Part shown: positions 1 through 6,474 of the stretch, piece after piece
Position numbering within the stretch: position 1 is the first letter of the stretch
Layout of the letters: every line of letters begins with the position of its first letter
Source: DASXRU01 sp036506395
GTDB lineage: Bacteria > Acidobacteriota > Blastocatellia > Pyrinomonadales > Pyrinomonadaceae
Length of the DNA: 26,148 bases
NCBI GenBank assembly: GCA_036506395.1
Contig: DASXRU010000125.1
Location: 1-26,148 of the forward strand
Reading direction: 5' to 3'
Notes under the pieces: model-generated
What the model was told of the DNA's origin: nothing
Seen by the model: the letters and a program-made list of their open reading frames with translations, nothing else
Databases searched by the model: none
Position numbers and translations under genes: made by a program

Positions 1-400
1 CCGTCACCCCCGCATCCTGTGCGGCACGGTCAAGCGCTTCGACCATGCCCAGTCGATAAACAACCGTAGTCAGCTCATGTTTTATGCAGGCCTGTTCCTG
101 ACCTTTCCAGAATCCGCCCAGACACAGTATCGGCTTTGTTATGCCGCCCTCGCGCAGTTCGATTCCCTCTTCCGGCAATGCCACCCCGAACCAGTCCGCT
201 CCCTCCTTTTCCAGCCGGCGAGCACACTGCACGGCGCCGTGGCCATAGGCGTCAGCCTTCACAACGGCCATCACCTTAACCTCGCGCTCGACCTGCTCTT
301 TTATGGTCCGGAAATTTGACGCCAGCGCGTCGAGATCGATCCGGGCCCAAGTAGGGCGTTGGCCATTCGCGCTCACAAACTTTGTCCGTTCGTTTTGCAT
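1..400 (-). CDS. alr: Alanine racemase, N-terminal part (runs off the left edge)
   Basis: PLP-dependent racemase that makes D-alanine for peptidoglycan in the cytoplasm. Only the first 133 codons are in the window. The protein starts MQNERTKFVS and reaches the typical N-terminal barrel sequence WARIDLDALASNFR at about residues 18-31. The PLP-lysine motif AVVKADAYGHG follows, with the lysine at about residue 48, and further on comes EGADWFGVALPEEGIELR. These are hallmarks of the Alr family. The ATG at 398-400 is the first good start; an AGGA lies about 13 nt upstream, so the ribosome site is weak. The gene lies downstream of dnaB on the same strand, separated by a 215-bp gap that holds a long inverted repeat, so it may have its own promoter. 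The C-terminal catalytic tyrosine and the dimer domain are outside the window. Confidence 0.95.
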   Translation of the reverse strand, partial: MQNERTKFVSANGQRPTWARIDLDALASNFRTIKEQVEREVKVMAVVKADAYGHGAVQCARRLEKEGADWFGVALPEEGIELREGGITKPILCLGGFWKGQEQACIKHELTTVVYRLGMVEALDRAAQDAGVT

Positions 401-466
401 CACGCAGAGTATCCTAGATTACTTCTTGAGGATTCTCCTGTCCAAACTGTATTGATTGGGCCATGG

Positions 467-594
467 AAAGAGCGGGGGCAGGCCCGCCTTCCTGACGGCA
501 AGTCAAGAATGTTGAGTCGGAATTCCAATCTGGAGTTTCAAAGTTTCAACTGAGAAGACTTGCAGTCAGGAAGGCGGGCTCGCCCCCGCTCTTT
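467..594. repeat. Long imperfect inverted repeat between dnaB and alr
   Basis: Arms at 467-504 and 557-594 are 38 bp each and match at 35 of 38 positions, around a 52-bp centre. The core reads AAAGAGCGGGGGC on the left and GCCCCCGCTCTTT on the right. Each arm also holds a smaller GC hairpin. The right arm is followed by a T7 tract (592-598) on the plus strand, so it resembles an intrinsic terminator facing plus. The minus-strand side, where dnaB transcripts would leave, has only TCTTT. It is probably a mobile or REP-like palindrome that may also act as a terminator. Confidence 0.8.
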
Positions 595-615
595 TTTTGG
601 TAAGGGCTAGCGTTT

Positions 616-2052
616 TTATGTGGGCTCAGCGGGTTCTCTTCTTTGTGAGCGGCCGGACGTTGCCGAGCGATCGAATCTGCTCAGGTATGGCCCAAGGTCG
701 TCGCGGTCCAGGTCGGTAAACTTGGCGAACTGACTCAGGAACGCAAGATAAGTTGTACCCGTCGGACCGTTGCGCTGCTTGGCCAGAATGAGCTCGGCGA
801 TATTCTTGTTCTCTTCGGTGCGATTGTATTGCTCTTCGCGGTAGATAAAAGCCACCAGGTCAGCATCCTGTTCGATGGCTCCCGATTCACGCAGGTCGGC
901 CAGCTGCGGCCGGTGATCCGTGCGGTTCTCCGGCCCTCGCGATAGTTGGGAAAGCGCAACCAACGGGATGTTTAATTCTTTTGCGACTGCTTTCAATTCG
1001 CGCGAGATTTGCGAGACTTCCTGCTGACGCGATTCGAAACGATGACTTGAGCCGGACATCAGTTGCATGTAATCGACGATAATCAGATCAAGCTTCTTCT
1101 GCTCTACGGCCAGGCGACGTGCTTTCGCCCGCAACTCCAGCACTGAGATGGCCGGCGTATCGTCAACGAATATTCTCGCCTCGGCAAGTCTTCCCAGCGC
1201 GGTCGCCAGGCGCGCCCATTCTTCTCTTGAGAGAAAGCCACTGCGAAATTTTTGGGCATCCACGTTGGCCTCTGAACAGAGCATACGCATGGCCAGGGAT
1301 TCCGAAGACATCTCCAGAGAAAAGATACCCACCACCGCCTGTGCCTGAATCGCCGCATGTTGGGCCAGCGTCAACGCCAAACTGGTCTTGCCCATCGAAG
1401 GCCGCGCCGCGATGACGATGAAATCCGCAGGTTGCAGGCCCGAAGTCAGCGCGTTGAGATCCGTAAAGCCAGTAGTCAGACCGGTCAACACAACCGCGCG
1501 GCCCTGCATGGCCTCAACTTTTTCCAGAATACGATCGGCGACGGGTTTGATGTGCTCGAATCCCTGGCGTATGCGCTCGTCGGCCAGAGCAAAGATGGCC
1601 TGCTCGGAGTGGTCGAGGATTACTTCGGGCTCGTCTTCTTCTTCGAGAGCGTCGCTGGTAATTTTGTTTGCGGCTCTGATCAATTGCCGCAAAAGAGATT
1701 TGCCGCGAACAATCTTGGCGTAATGCCCTATGCCTGTGACATGCGGCAGGCCGTACGTCAGGGTGGTGAGAAAGCTCATGCCGCCGAGGCTTTCAAGGGC
1801 GTCATCCCGGCGCAACTCTTCGGCGATTAGGATCGGATTGATTTCCGAGTTGTGCTCAAAAAGCGCGATCATCGCCAGGAAGACCCGGCGATGCGAAGGC
1901 ACATAAAAATCTTCGGGTTTGAGCTGCTCGATGGCCTGGCTGATTAGTGCGTTATCGAGGATTACCGCGCCGAGAATAGCGCGCTCAGTTTCAGGACTGC
2001 TCGGCAAAGGCCGTTCGAACAGTTTGTCGCGTACTGGATCCGGGCTGGCCAT
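616..2052 (-). CDS. dnaB: Replicative DNA helicase DnaB
   Basis: Hexameric 5'-3' helicase that unwinds DNA at the replication fork. The protein has 478 residues, a normal length. The N-terminal primase-interacting domain spans about residues 15-120 (SSPETERAILGAVILD). The RecA-like core has Walker A ARPSMGKTS at 216-224, Walker B LIIVDYMQLM at 323-332, the ALSQLSRGPENR segment at 366-377 and DLRESGAIEQDAD at 386-398. No intein interrupts it. The C-terminus ends in a short basic and polar tail. It follows rplI on the same strand, as expected for the rpsF-rpsR-rplI-dnaB cluster, but a 215-bp gap with a dispersed repeat separates them. The ATG at 2052 fits the family N-terminus, although no clear Shine-Dalgarno precedes it. 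Confidence 0.98.
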   Translation of the reverse strand: MASPDPVRDKLFERPLPSSPETERAILGAVILDNALISQAIEQLKPEDFYVPSHRRVFLAMIALFEHNSEINPILIAEELRRDDALESLGGMSFLTTLTYGLPHVTGIGHYAKIVRGKSLLRQLIRAANKITSDALEEEDEPEVILDHSEQAIFALADERIRQGFEHIKPVADRILEKVEAMQGRAVVLTGLTTGFTDLNALTSGLQPADFIVIAARPSMGKTSLALTLAQHAAIQAQAVVGIFSLEMSSESLAMRMLCSEANVDAQKFRSGFLSREEWARLATALGRLAEARIFVDDTPAISVLELRAKARRLAVEQKKLDLIIVDYMQLMSGSSHRFESRQQEVSQISRELKAVAKELNIPLVALSQLSRGPENRTDHRPQLADLRESGAIEQDADLVAFIYREEQYNRTEENKNIAELILAKQRNGPTGTTYLAFLSQFAKFTDLDRDDLGPYLSRFDRSATSGRSQRREPAEPT

Positions 2053-2133
2053 GGCTGGAAGTGAATTGACTTGAACAGATCCTGGAGTGGATAAGCGCGA
2101 ACCTTATCAGGCGCTTTGCAGGTCAAAGGAACC

Positions 2134-2175
2134 AACCAAAGCGCCGTCGTCGCTTCGCTCTGCCGGCGCACTCCA
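2134..2175. repeat. 42-bp dispersed repeat, copy A
   Basis: This 42-bp block in the rplI-dnaB gap differs by a single base from 21128-21169, nineteen kilobases away (T versus C at the seventeenth base). Both copies have the same orientation relative to the minus-strand genes. It carries GCGCCG and CGGCGC near its ends, which could form a 6-bp stem. It is noncoding and lies 82 bp upstream of the dnaB start. Confidence 0.85.
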
Positions 2176-2267
2176 TAGAGCGATCTCAGGTTTCAAGGTT
2201 TAACTATACTACGCGGTAAGCGAAGGTGAGGAGAAAGCCGGCGTTATATTTTTAGCGAAGGGTTATC

Positions 2268-2807
2268 TCAAGTTTCTGCTTCATTCGCCCTGCCTGATTC
2301 GGATTGATCGCCCACCGGCTTGGAGTTTGGCGCGGCCGGCTGGATGTCAACGTCATCTTCGCCGGTAATCTTGACCGGAAGCTGGATGATTACTTCGCGA
2401 TGCAATCGCACGGGAACGGTAAACTCACCGGGGGTCTTGATTGGCTCGCGCAGACTGATGCGGCGCCGATCCACTTCATATCCCTTCTCTTTCAGAGCGT
2501 GGACGATGTCCATAGAGGTGACGGAGCCATAGAGGAGCCCCAGCTCGCCTACCTTGCGCCGGAAGTTAAGACTCAGCGAACGCATTTGTTCCCCCTGGGC
2601 TTCAGCACCCGAACGGTCCTTCGCCTCGCGCTTGAGCAGCGCAGCTCGTTCCTGTTCGATTTGCTTCACGTTGCTGGCTGTCGCTTCGACTGCCAGTTTT
2701 CGCGGCAGGAGATAATTTCGCGCATACCCAGCCTTCACTCTAACGACATCGCCGCGGGCGCCGAGATCCTCGATGTCGTCGCGCAATAGGACTTTTTTGT
2801 GTGGCAT
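2268..2807 (-). CDS. rplI: 50S ribosomal protein L9
   Basis: Binds 23S rRNA near the L1 stalk base of the large subunit. The L9 signature region is at the N-terminus: VLLRDDIEDLGARGDVVRVK followed by GYARNYLLPRKLAVEAT (about residues 6-43). A long connecting helix (about 45-75) leads to a C-terminal domain with LGLLYGSVTSMDIVHAL. At 179 residues it is about 30 longer than typical L9 (about 150); the extra part is a polar, Pro/Ser/Glu-rich tail after residue 150. The ATG at 2807 has a good ribosome site (AGGGGA, 6 nt spacing). It starts 15 bp after the rpsR stop, so the two genes are almost certainly co-transcribed. Confidence 0.98.
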   Translation of the reverse strand: MPHKKVLLRDDIEDLGARGDVVRVKAGYARNYLLPRKLAVEATASNVKQIEQERAALLKREAKDRSGAEAQGEQMRSLSLNFRRKVGELGLLYGSVTSMDIVHALKEKGYEVDRRRISLREPIKTPGEFTVPVRLHREVIIQLPVKITGEDDVDIQPAAPNSKPVGDQSESGRANEAET

Positions 2808-2822
2808 TGTTATTCCCCTGTT

Positions 2823-3149
2823 CTAGTCTGCCGCGTACGGAAGTAACGCGATATTGCGCGCCCGCTTGATAGCTTCCGCCAGCATGCGCTGGTGCGTGGC
2901 GCACGAACCAGAAATCCGTCGTGGCACAATCTTGCCGCGCTCCGGAATGTAGTTCTGCAAAAGCTTCACATCCTTGAAGTCGATCAGATCGGTCTTCTCG
3001 ATGCAGAAGCGGCAGATTTTACGCCGGTGCATGCGGCGCCCCCCGCCGCCGCGACCACCCATTCCGCGGCCACCGCGCGAATCCCCGTCATAATCGCGTT
3101 CAAACCGGTTATCAAAGCGGCTCTCCCGATCATCGTAATTGCTTGACAT
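2823..3149 (-). CDS. rpsR: 30S ribosomal protein S18 with Gly/Arg-rich N-terminal extension
   Basis: Small-subunit protein that pairs with S6 on the platform. The conserved S18 core runs from about residue 43 (KICRFCIEKTDLIDFKDVK) through PERGKIVPRRISGSCATHQR to the end. It keeps a CxxC pair and a third cysteine (SGSCATHQ), like the cysteine-bearing S18 type. At 108 residues it exceeds the usual 70-90 because of a charged then Gly/Arg-rich N-terminal extension (DSRGGRGMGGRGGGGRR). AGAAGGAT lies about 9 nt upstream of the ATG. It sits between rpsF (93-bp gap) and rplI (15-bp gap). Confidence 0.97.
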   Translation of the reverse strand: MSSNYDDRESRFDNRFERDYDGDSRGGRGMGGRGGGGRRMHRRKICRFCIEKTDLIDFKDVKLLQNYIPERGKIVPRRISGSCATHQRMLAEAIKRARNIALLPYAAD

Positions 3150-3242
3150 ACTTTGCTCTATCCTTCTCTAGCTTGGGCGCCGAAACAGTTCGCGATGCTG
3201 CGAATGCGCGGCAGCTTCATATCAAAAAGGTTCCCCGGCTGA

Positions 3243-3662
3243 TCAATAACTTTCTTCGAAAGCGGCTTCCGGCGCCGGAATCTCTTTCACCGCTGTTCGC
3301 TGTCCGGAAGGGCGCTTGGCCGCCTTGCGGGCCCGCTTCGCCTGGAACTTCTCTGCCCGGCGGCGATCCTCGTCAACCCTGACTGTGATGTAGCGAATTA
3401 TGCGGTCACTCACGCGCATGCGGCGTTCGAGCTCGGCAATTTCGCGACCCGATCCGGCGATTTCCAGCAAGACATATGTGCCTTCATTCTTGCGGCCGAT
3501 CGGGTAAGCCAACTTACGTTTGCCCATGATTTCGGCTTTCACAATTGCGCCACCCTGATCAGTGACGATGCGCTGATAGCTTTCGCTCAATTGTGCGACC
3601 TCATCATCCGCGGCATCCGCGTCGATGATGAACATTACTTCGTAAACTCTATTTGCTGCCAA
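3243..3662 (-). CDS. rpsF: 30S ribosomal protein S6 (TTG start)
   Basis: S6 is a ferredoxin-fold protein that dimerises with S18 on the 30S platform. The 139 residues begin with the family pattern NRVYEVMFIIDADA and include GKRKLAYPIGRKNEGTYVLL and RRMRVSDRIIRYITVRVDED. After about residue 105 there is a basic tail (FQAKRARKAAKRPSGQR) and an acidic end, longer than E. coli's. The start is a TTG at 3660-3662: no ATG or GTG is in place, and a near-perfect AGAGGAGG stands 5 nt upstream. The region above it up to the pth stop (84 bp) could hold an autoregulatory S6:S18 leader, but I could not assign the conserved structure. Confidence 0.97.
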   Translation of the reverse strand: MAANRVYEVMFIIDADAADDEVAQLSESYQRIVTDQGGAIVKAEIMGKRKLAYPIGRKNEGTYVLLEIAGSGREIAELERRMRVSDRIIRYITVRVDEDRRRAEKFQAKRARKAAKRPSGQRTAVKEIPAPEAAFEESY

Positions 3663-3667
3663 AACTG

Positions 3668-3675
3668 CCTCCTCT
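3668..3675 (-). promoter_or_regulatory. Strong Shine-Dalgarno that fixes the TTG start of rpsF
   Basis: AGAGGAGG on the minus strand, followed by CAGTT and then TTG. This near-perfect anti-SD match is among the strongest in the window and decides the non-ATG start of rpsF. Confidence 0.85.
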
Positions 3676-3746
3676 GGAACCTTGGATCGGAATATTGTGA
3701 ATCCGAATATGCTAACTACTTGTTCGCGGTTTACTACTCACGATCA

Positions 3747-4310
3747 CTAGTTGTACAACGACATTGCCTTCTCGACACCGTCTCGCAAAATCACCTGCAG
3801 GGCCTCAGCACCGCGCTGCAACACGTCCGCCACCTGCGGCCTCTGACCTCTGGAAAACTCGCTCAGCACGAAACTCTTTGCATCGCTGACTTCATGTTCG
3901 GGCTGGATACCTATTCTTAGCCGAATGAATTCCTCCGTGTTGAGTGACGCGATTATCGACTTCAATCCATTATGGCCGCCGGAGCTGCCCCGCGGGCGGA
4001 TTCGTATGGTTCCGAACGGCAGCGCCAGGTCATCACTGATTACTATCAACCCGCCTTCGCCGCTCAGTACCTCATGCTTCGTCTTCAGGCAGGCGATTGC
4101 TTCTCCGCTGAGGTTCATATAAGTCTGCGGCTTAACCAGCAACACCTTTTCGCCCTGCAACCGGGCGCTTCCTACCAGCGATCGGCACTGGCTGCGTTTC
4201 ACGGACGCGGCCGCATCCTCTGCCACTCTGTCAATGAGCATGAAACCAAGGTTATGGCGCGACCACTCGTACTGCGCGCCCGGATTACCCAGGCCAACAA
4301 TGAAACGCAT
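3747..4310 (-). CDS. pth: Peptidyl-tRNA hydrolase
   Basis: Cleaves the ester of peptidyl-tRNAs that drop off ribosomes and recycles the tRNA. The protein is 187 residues from MRFIVGLGNPG, a normal length. Family residues are visible: Asn9 in GLGNPG, catalytic His19 in SRHNLGF, QTYMNLSGEA, the aspartate in SDDLALPFG and GGHNGLKS. The frame stays open upstream to 4403, but that extra 31-residue stretch is translated heptamer repeat DNA and is not part of the enzyme. The start at 4310 has no Shine-Dalgarno; the repeat runs right into the ATG. The gene lies between rplY and rpsF, matching the common prs-rplY-pth order. Confidence 0.96.
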   Translation of the reverse strand: MRFIVGLGNPGAQYEWSRHNLGFMLIDRVAEDAAASVKRSQCRSLVGSARLQGEKVLLVKPQTYMNLSGEAIACLKTKHEVLSGEGGLIVISDDLALPFGTIRIRPRGSSGGHNGLKSIIASLNTEEFIRLRIGIQPEHEVSDAKSFVLSEFSRGQRPQVADVLQRGAEALQVILRDGVEKAMSLYN

Positions 4311-4415
4311 TGCCGATTGAATCATTGCCAATTGCCGATTTCCGATTGCCAATTTGTGTGTCTCCAAAGTCCAAATCGGCAATCGGCATTTGGCAATTGG
4401 CAATCGGCAATGACC
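4309..4415. repeat. Inverted pair of heptamer arrays filling the rplY-pth gap
   Basis: Read on the plus strand, the left half is made of 7-bp units of the type ATTGCCR (ATTGCCA 4324-4330, ATTGCCG 4331-4337, ATTTCCG, ATTGCCA). The right half has the complement type (AATCGGC 4374-4380, AATCGGC, ATTTGGC, AATTGGC, AATCGGC 4402-4408). The halves can fold on each other around a 15-20 bp centre. The array covers the entire intergenic region: its left end shares two bases with the pth start codon, and its right end touches the rplY stop codon. Confidence 0.85.
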
Positions 4416-5135
4416 TTATTCCTTCTTCCCTTTTTCCTTCTCCGGCTTCCCTTTTTCTTTTTCCTTCTCCGGCTCAGCCGCTTCTTCGTCTTCCTTCTTG
4501 CCCTTGCCAATGAGCTCGGGCTCGGCGGGTGCTTCTTCTTCGGCGACCGGCACCTCAACTACCTCTTCCTTCACGAAGCCGACCGTCGCAATCACAGTTT
4601 CCGGCGACGCCAGCACTTCAATCTTTTCGTTGGCGGGGATGTCCGATATGTGCAGCACATCGTGAACTCCCAGGTTTGAGACATCGACATCGATCGACTC
4701 GGGTATGTCGCGAGGATCGCAGCGAATCTCAATTTCGCGGAGAATCTGTTCGAGGACGCCCTGCTGTTCGCGGACGCCGACCGGCTCGCCCACCAGGTGC
4801 AGCGGCACGGTAACCTCGATCTTTTCTCCGCTGACCAGCCGTCTGAAATCAGCATGGATCAGCCGTCCGCGAATCGGATCGACCTGGCGATCGTGAAACA
4901 TCACTTCACTGGGGCCAACGCCTTCCACATCAAGGATGAAAATCGTGTTCCGACCCGTGTCAGAGCGCAGGATCGCGGCCAACTCCTTTAGCGGGGCCAC
5001 GGCGGCAACAGTTCCCCCCTCGCCGCCATACACCGTCACCGGCACTTTTCCTTCACGTCGCGTTCTACGCGCATCGTTCTTGCCGCGGCCTTCGCGCAAG
5101 CTGGCGCGGACCGTAATGTCGTTTTTGTCTGCCAT
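4416..5135 (-). CDS. rplY: 50S ribosomal protein L25, long Ctc/TL5 type
   Basis: Binds 5S rRNA in the large subunit. The N-terminal L25 domain spans about residues 5-95 (ITVRASLREGRGKNDARR; FHDRQVDPIRGRLIHADF). It is followed by the Ctc-type beta domain to about residue 190 (EIEIRCDPRDIPESIDVD; VLHISDIPANEKIEVL). At 239 residues it is longer than most Ctc proteins because of a very charged tail after about residue 195, rich in Glu and Lys with KEKEKGKPEKEKGKKE at the end. Such tails are common in Ctc proteins. The ATG at 5135 is preceded by a modest purine-rich site (GAAAAGAG). It lies in the order prs, rplY, pth. Confidence 0.97.
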   Translation of the reverse strand: MADKNDITVRASLREGRGKNDARRTRREGKVPVTVYGGEGGTVAAVAPLKELAAILRSDTGRNTIFILDVEGVGPSEVMFHDRQVDPIRGRLIHADFRRLVSGEKIEVTVPLHLVGEPVGVREQQGVLEQILREIEIRCDPRDIPESIDVDVSNLGVHDVLHISDIPANEKIEVLASPETVIATVGFVKEEVVEVPVAEEEAPAEPELIGKGKKEDEEAAEPEKEKEKGKPEKEKGKKE

Positions 5136-5158
5136 AATTCGCTCTTTTCCAAAACGTT

Positions 5159-5243
5159 CAGCGATCGATTCACGAGTTCAGAGTTCAAGCTTTAGCTTGC
5201 CGCAACCTTAGGGTTGAACTCTTAACTTAGAACCGATCGCTGA
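5159..5243. repeat. Heptamer array inside a 10-bp inverted repeat, upstream of rplY
   Basis: TCAGCGATCG (5159-5168) and CGATCGCTGA (5234-5243) are perfect reverse complements. Between them nine consecutive 7-bp blocks run in phase from 5174 to 5236: GAGTTCA, GAGTTCA, AGCTTTA, GCTTGCC, GCAACCT, TAGGGTT, GAACTCT, TAACTTA, GAACCGA. Inner stems are also possible (CAAGCTTTAGCTTG). The whole unit would form a long stem in the rplY 5' leader. Confidence 0.7.
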
Positions 5244-5300
5244 TGGTCTTCTAAGCCATCAGTGTTTGCCCTTCGTACCCTTACCGGCGCCTTTACCGGC

Positions 5301-5319
5301 AACAGACGGAAAGTCTGTT
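5301..5319. repeat. Short palindrome directly after the prs stop codon
   Basis: AACAGAC, loop GGAAA, GTCTGTT. It starts 2 nt downstream of the prs TAG. It has the same build as the hairpin after ispE (6455-6474) but lacks a T tract, so it is more a repeat than a terminator. Confidence 0.6.
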
Positions 5320-5321
5320 TC

Positions 5322-6269
5322 CTATACGAAGAGCGAAGAGACGCTGGTCTCTTCATGGATCGACTTGATCGCTTTCGCCAAAAGTGGCGCGATACTTAGT
5401 ACCTTGATCTTCTTGGATTCGCAAGCGTGATCGTGCAACGGAATAGTATTAGTGATCACGATTTGCTCTATATCTGACTCCTCAAGATGCTCTACCGCTT
5501 CTCCTGATAGTACCGCATGCGTGAAACATGCATGAATGCGCCCGGCGCCGGCGTCTTTCAGCGCCTTGGAAACCTTCGTCAGCGATCCACCGGTATCGCA
5601 CATATCATCCACTATCAAACAACTACGCCCGTCCACATCGCCGACGACATTCATCACTTCCGCGACGTTCGCTTTTTCCCGTCTCTTATCACAGAGGGCC
5701 AGATCCGCATCCAGACGCTTTGCATACGCTCGCGCGCGCTCGGCTCCACCGGTGTCCGGCGCCACCACGGTCAAGTTCGGCAGCAGGTTCTGCTGATAGT
5801 AGCCTATCATCACCGGCGCCGAATAAAGGTGGTCCACCGGAATATCAAAGAACCCCTGGATCTGGGCCGCGTGCAGGTCCATCGTCAGGACCCGCTGGGC
5901 GCCCGCCGTAGTCAGCAGATTGGCAACCAGCTTGGCCGAGATGGGAACGCGCGGCCGATCTTTCTTGTCGGAGCGGCCATAGCCGTAATACGGAATCACC
6001 GCCGTAACGCGTTCCGCGGACGAGCGACGAAAGGCGTCGAGCATTACCAGCAGCTCCATCAGATTCGAGTCCGTCGGCGGACAAGTGGGCTGCACGATGA
6101 ATACGTCTCCGCCGCGAACGTTCTCTTCGATCTGGAAATTGAATTCCCCGTCTGAGAAGCGTTCCGCCGTGGCCCGCCCGGGATCGCAGCTAAGCTCATG
6201 GCATATCTCTTCGGCAAGCGCGCGATTTGCGTTGCCGGAGAAGATCTTGATGCCGCCCGTCGTGCCCAT
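5322..6269 (-). CDS. prs: Ribose-phosphate pyrophosphokinase (PRPP synthetase)
   Basis: Makes PRPP from ribose 5-phosphate and ATP for nucleotide, His and Trp synthesis. The 315 residues are the normal class I length. Motifs: FSDGEFNFQIEENVRG at about 38-53; YYGYGRSDKKDRPRVPISAK at about 94-113; TMDLHAAQIQGFF with the active-site His at about 133; the flexible loop DKRREKAN; and the PRPP-binding loop LIVDDMCDTGGSL at about 218-230, where Cys replaces the more usual Val. The ATG at 6269 gives the family N-terminus (IKIFSGNANRALAEEI), yet no Shine-Dalgarno is visible and a palindromic repeat begins 6 nt upstream. tRNA-Gln and ispE lie just upstream on the same strand. Confidence 0.98.
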   Translation of the reverse strand: MGTTGGIKIFSGNANRALAEEICHELSCDPGRATAERFSDGEFNFQIEENVRGGDVFIVQPTCPPTDSNLMELLVMLDAFRRSSAERVTAVIPYYGYGRSDKKDRPRVPISAKLVANLLTTAGAQRVLTMDLHAAQIQGFFDIPVDHLYSAPVMIGYYQQNLLPNLTVVAPDTGGAERARAYAKRLDADLALCDKRREKANVAEVMNVVGDVDGRSCLIVDDMCDTGGSLTKVSKALKDAGAGRIHACFTHAVLSGEAVEHLEESDIEQIVITNTIPLHDHACESKKIKVLSIAPLLAKAIKSIHEETSVSSLFV

Positions 6270-6274
6270 GTTTC

Positions 6275-6345
6275 AGTAGCACAGACTTCAGTCTGTGCAT
6301 TTCGCTGTTAAGACCTCAAATCCACTGACTGAAATCTGTGCTACT
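6275..6345. repeat. Palindromic repeat of the CACAGACTTCAGTCTGTG type, upstream of prs
   Basis: The left arm 6275-6296 and right arm 6324-6345 match as reverse complements with two mismatches (AGTAGCACAGACTTCAGTC against GACTGAAATCTGTGCTACT). Each arm is itself nearly palindromic. The same core occurs at 11921-11986 upstream of rpe. It fills the space between the prs start and the tRNA-Gln 3' end. Confidence 0.85.
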
Positions 6346-6350
6346 GCATT

Positions 6351-6425
6351 TGGCTGGGGCGGAAGGATTCGAACCTACGAATGCCGGATCCAAAGACCGG
6401 TGCCTTACCACTTGGCGACGCCCCA
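6351..6425 (-). tRNA. tRNA-Gln (anticodon TTG), CCA encoded
   Basis: The minus strand folds as a complete cloverleaf: acceptor TGGGGCG/CGCCCCA with discriminator G and encoded CCA; D-arm GCC...GGC with TGGTAA; anticodon loop CTTTGGA (TTG, reads CAA); variable loop CATTC; T-loop TTCGAAT. The weak U1-A72 pair and the ACCGG...CCGG anticodon arm are typical of glutamine tRNAs. Two U-U oppositions are predicted, at the last anticodon-stem pair and within the T stem (GTAGG/CCTTC). The position between ispE and prs is a conserved arrangement in several phyla. Confidence 0.95.
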
Positions 6426-6449
6426 AAGGTCAATTCCGAGTTCGCCAGG

Positions 6450-6474
6450 AAAAAGACAGACAGGAATGTCTGTC
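6450..6474 (-). terminator. Probable intrinsic terminator after ispE
   Basis: On the minus strand GACAGACA, loop TTCC and TGTCTGTC form a perfect 8-bp stem, followed by TTTTT and CCTGG. The stem begins immediately after the TAG of ispE and lies between ispE and tRNA-Gln. The stem is also a repeat of the kind found after prs, so it may be a repeat used as a terminator. Confidence 0.6.

Noticed and set aside
1119..1830. Long plus-strand open frames opposite dnaB, and similar ones opposite prs, uvrB, rsmB and the coiled-coil gene
   Set aside because: They are antisense shadows of well-identified genes, with no ribosome sites or family patterns.
2203..2208. TATAGT as a -10 box for dnaB
   Set aside because: No acceptable -35 sequence at a 16-18 bp spacing was found.
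3663..3746. S6:S18-binding leader RNA upstream of rpsF
   Set aside because: The position is right and CCGAT-type sequence occurs, but I could not draw the conserved stem and bulge; a covariance search for the S6S18 leader would decide.
4311..4403. N-terminal extension of Pth starting MPIAKCRLPI
   Set aside because: It is translated heptamer repeat; the enzyme family starts at MRFIVGLGNPG (4310).
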